From Flavobacteriaceae bacterium (lineage in GTDB: Bacteria; Bacteroidota; Bacteroidia; Flavobacteriales; Flavobacteriaceae), in NCBI GenBank assembly GCA_019752245.1, contig JAIEMH010000341.1, positions 1 through 7,337 on the forward strand: a DNA stretch of 7,337 bases. The letters are read 5' to 3'. Under the pieces are notes generated by a model that was given only the letters and a program-made list of their open reading frames with translations, was not told the DNA's origin and ran no database searches. The position numbers and the translations under genes were made by a program. Below are positions 5,347 through 7,337 of the stretch, piece after piece (positions within the stretch are counted from its first letter, which is position 1; every line of letters begins with the position of its first letter).

Positions 5347-5937
5347 TTAGTTATTGTTTTTTTCTTCTTCAAAAAGTCTTTCAATTCGATTGTCTGGAAT
5401 TAGCCACATTATGGCAACAATGATGTAAATTATTCCAGATGCGATGGTGTAATATTTGGTTAATACTACCGCAATTAAATATAAAACTACGGATATTTTT
5501 CCTTTAAAATCGGTTCCTACAGCTTTAGATAAAAACGAATCTTTGCCATGATGCTGGATGATTACTCGTTGTAAAATATTAAAAGCAATTCCGTTCATCA
5601 TTAAGATTATACCGTATAACATCATTGGAAATGCAGCAAAATGATGTTCGCCAATCCAAGCCGTTGTGAATGGAATTAACGATAACCAAAACAATAAATG
5701 TAGGTTTGCCCAAAGGATTTTTCCGTTTACTGTTTTTACGGCATGCATCATGTGGTGGTGATTGTTCCAATAAATTCCGACATAAATAAAACTCAATATG
5801 TAGCTCAAAAACTTATGAAACAAAGGAAGTACAGACTCAAAAGAGGTGTCTTTTGGAACTTTAAACTCCAAAACCATTATGGTGATTATTATCGCTAAAA
5901 CTCCATCACTAAAGGCTTCAAGTCTGGTTTTATTCAT
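5347..5937 (-). CDS. TMEM175-family (DUF1211) potassium channel protein
   Basis: A 196-residue membrane protein with about six predicted helices (roughly 12-27, 43-58, 76-95, 103-120, 146-163 and 164-180). The N-terminus TRLEAFSDGVLAI carries the family motif RxxxFSDG (Arg5 to Gly12) at the start of the first helix, which lines the pore in characterised bacterial TMEM175 channels. The second helix ends in YWNNHHHMMH, another conserved feature. Bacterial members are single-repeat proteins that assemble as tetramers and conduct potassium; the length fits such a subunit. The C-terminus is charged (IERLFEEEKNNN), probably cytoplasmic. The gene starts 4 nt after the DUF421 stop codon and precedes DUF1304 by 11 nt, indicating an operon. 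The physiological role is not evident from the sequence. Confidence 0.9.
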   Translation of the reverse strand: MNKTRLEAFSDGVLAIIITIMVLEFKVPKDTSFESVLPLFHKFLSYILSFIYVGIYWNNHHHMMHAVKTVNGKILWANLHLLFWLSLIPFTTAWIGEHHFAAFPMMLYGIILMMNGIAFNILQRVIIQHHGKDSFLSKAVGTDFKGKISVVLYLIAVVLTKYYTIASGIIYIIVAIMWLIPDNRIERLFEEEKNNN

Positions 5938-5941
5938 GTTT

Positions 5942-6457
5942 TTAATTGTTTAAACTACCTAAGGTTTTATGAATTTTTCTCTTATGATGCGTTTGAATCA
6001 AATTTTTTTCTCCCGAAATAACGCTAATGTTCCCATCAATCTCCATCATTGCTAGTTTTACATCTTTACAACTTTCAATGCCATGCTCTCTGATAACTTC
6101 GTCCAATTCATCTGAAGTAATTTCTAATTTTGCTAAAGCTTTAAAATCTATTTTTCCGTTATGGATTAAAATTTCTGGTTTGTCTTGAATAAAATCATTA
6201 AACGACTTGGAATTGTACATGATTTTTTTCAAAATAAAATTGATTGAAAACAAGACCAAAGCTGCAACCAATCCACCCCAAAGAGAGGAATTGCTTCCAA
6301 CCATGGCATTTTGTACCGAGTTGCTAATCAATAAAATAAGAATAACATCGGCAGTATTTAATTGCGATAATTCTTTTTTTCCAAAAATGCGCAATGCAAT
6401 CACCATAAAAAAATAAACTGCTGCACTTCTAAGAATTATGTCTAAATATGGATTCAT
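5942..6457 (-). CDS. DUF421/YetF-type membrane protein
   Basis: This 171-residue protein has an N-terminal membrane part (helices at about 6-25, 36-53 and 60-78) and a soluble C-terminal domain. The block RIFGKKELSQLNTADVILI (23-41) between the first two helices is typical of the DUF421 family, as are ILIHNGKID (96-104), the TSDELDEVIREHGI block (114-127) and the MMEIDGNISVI strand (137-147). YetF of Bacillus is a relative. The soluble domain is expected on the cytoplasmic side; the biochemical function is unsettled. It is shorter than many Bacillus members, which exceed 200 residues, but both domains are present. It starts 28 nt after the rimK stop and is followed 4 nt later by the TMEM175-type gene. 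Confidence 0.9.
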   Translation of the reverse strand: MNPYLDIILRSAAVYFFMVIALRIFGKKELSQLNTADVILILLISNSVQNAMVGSNSSLWGGLVAALVLFSINFILKKIMYNSKSFNDFIQDKPEILIHNGKIDFKALAKLEITSDELDEVIREHGIESCKDVKLAMMEIDGNISVISGEKNLIQTHHKRKIHKTLGSLNN

Positions 6458-6485
6458 ACGTTACTCACTTATTATTTTTCACGAA

Positions 6486-7337
6486 TTACTTTCTCTTAAT
6501 ATTAGTTTCAATCGCTTTAATCATTTCGCCAGCAATATCTTTATTTGTTGCACCTTCAATTCCTTCTAAACCTGGCGATGAGTTAACTTCTAGTAAAAGA
6601 GGACCTTTTGATGAACGAATAATATCAACACCAGCTACACGTAAATCCATTGCTTTTGCAGCTTTTATTGCAATTCTTTTTTCATCGGCAGTTGGTTTTA
6701 CAATCGATGCTGTTCCGCCCATGTGAATGTTGGCTCTAAATTCGCCTGGTGCTGCTTCACGTTGTATTGAGGCAACAACTTTTCCGTCAACTACAAATAA
6801 ACGTAAATCTTTTCCGTTGGCTTCTTTGATAAATTCTTGAACTAAGATATTGGCATTTAAGCTTTTGAAGGCATTGATTACTGATTCGGCGGCTTTTTTT
6901 GTTTCTGCCAAAACGACACCTTTACCTTGTGTACCTTCTAATAATTTTACTATTAAAGGTGAACCACCAACCATTTTTATCAAGTCGTCAGTATCTAAAG
7001 GTGAGTTTGCAAATCCTGTAGTTGGAATATCAACTCCATTTCGAAGTAATAATTGCAATGAAAATAATTTATCTCTTGATTGTGTTATGGCTGCAGCCGA
7101 ATTTAAGCAATATACTTTCATTGCTTCAAATTGTCGTGTTAAAGCACAACCATAGAACGTTATGCTCGGACGAATTCTCGGAATTACAGCATCAAAATTA
7201 TCTAATACTTTTCCACCACGATAATGAATTTCGGGTTTGTCGGCATCCAATTTCATATAACATTCTTTAATGTTTAGAAAATGCATTTCGTGACCGCGCA
7301 TTTCTCCAGCTTCCATGATACGTCGGTTACTGTATAA
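6486..7337 (-). CDS. rimK: RimK-family ATP-grasp glutamate ligase (5' end outside window)
   Basis: The frame is open to the window edge, giving 283 visible residues. Codons before the internal Met at 7316 read LYSNRRI, which aligns with the N-terminus of E. coli RimK (TLYSCKRL). The true start is therefore a few codons beyond the window and Met7316 is internal. Numbered from that Met, conserved parts are FDAVIPRI (41-48), SITFYG (51-56), the ATP-binding GGSPLIVKLLEGTQGKGVVL (117-136), VQEFIKEANGKDLRLFV (159-175), GVDII (229-233) and the metal-binding LLEVNSSPGLEGIE (241-254). RimK adds glutamate residues to the C-terminus of ribosomal protein S6 in E. coli; the exact acceptor here is inferred. 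The C-terminus is shorter than in E. coli. It is the first visible gene of a four-gene cluster, and its promoter is outside the window. Confidence 0.92.
   Translation of the reverse strand, partial: LYSNRRIMEAGEMRGHEMHFLNIKECYMKLDADKPEIHYRGGKVLDNFDAVIPRIRPSITFYGCALTRQFEAMKVYCLNSAAAITQSRDKLFSLQLLLRNGVDIPTTGFANSPLDTDDLIKMVGGSPLIVKLLEGTQGKGVVLAETKKAAESVINAFKSLNANILVQEFIKEANGKDLRLFVVDGKVVASIQREAAPGEFRANIHMGGTASIVKPTADEKRIAIKAAKAMDLRVAGVDIIRSSKGPLLLEVNSSPGLEGIEGATNKDIAGEMIKAIETNIKRK

Noticed and set aside
7314..7316. ATG at 7316 as the start of rimK
   Set aside because: Seven open codons upstream (LYSNRRI) align with the conserved RimK N-terminus, so this Met is internal and the gene continues past the window.

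Overview
The window looks like a chromosomal segment from a Flavobacterium-like member of the Bacteroidota. The evidence is the AT-rich base composition, the lack of clear Shine-Dalgarno sites with A-rich stretches just before start codons instead, TAnnTTTG-type promoter motifs, and protein sequences that read like family members from Flavobacteriaceae. The assignment comes from recognition, not from a database search.

Left part, minus strand (1-3150): a threonine biosynthesis operon. From upstream to downstream it contains a previously unlisted small ORF (2960 to 2835) for a threonine-rich leader peptide, thrA (fused aspartokinase-homoserine dehydrogenase, 2740 to 293), a 186-bp spacer filled with an octanucleotide repeat array, and the first 35 codons of thrB (homoserine kinase, 106 to the window edge). 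The leader peptide has 11 Thr in 41 residues, 7 of them in one run of 8 codons and none paired with Ile. It sits among several alternative RNA hairpins directly before thrA. This is the architecture of a ribosome-mediated attenuator, comparable in logic to enterobacterial thrL, and it is the most interesting item here.

Middle part, plus strand (3151-4972): hutH (histidine ammonia-lyase, with intact MIO triad), followed after 16 nt by a small Mpo1-like/DUF962 membrane protein with a GTG start. These are divergent from the thr operon and share its 410-bp control region (2741-3150).

Right part, minus strand (4976-7337): a tight cluster transcribed as rimK (ATP-grasp glutamate ligase, 5' end beyond the window), a DUF421/YetF-type membrane protein, a TMEM175-type potassium channel protein and a DUF1304 membrane protein, with gaps of 28, 4 and 11 nt, so probably one operon. 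It converges on the hutH pair with only 3 nt between stop codons.

The coding content is mostly ordinary housekeeping. The novelty lies in the non-coding and small-ORF parts: the Thr leader with its switchable hairpins, and the two oppositely oriented octamer arrays between thrA and thrB.
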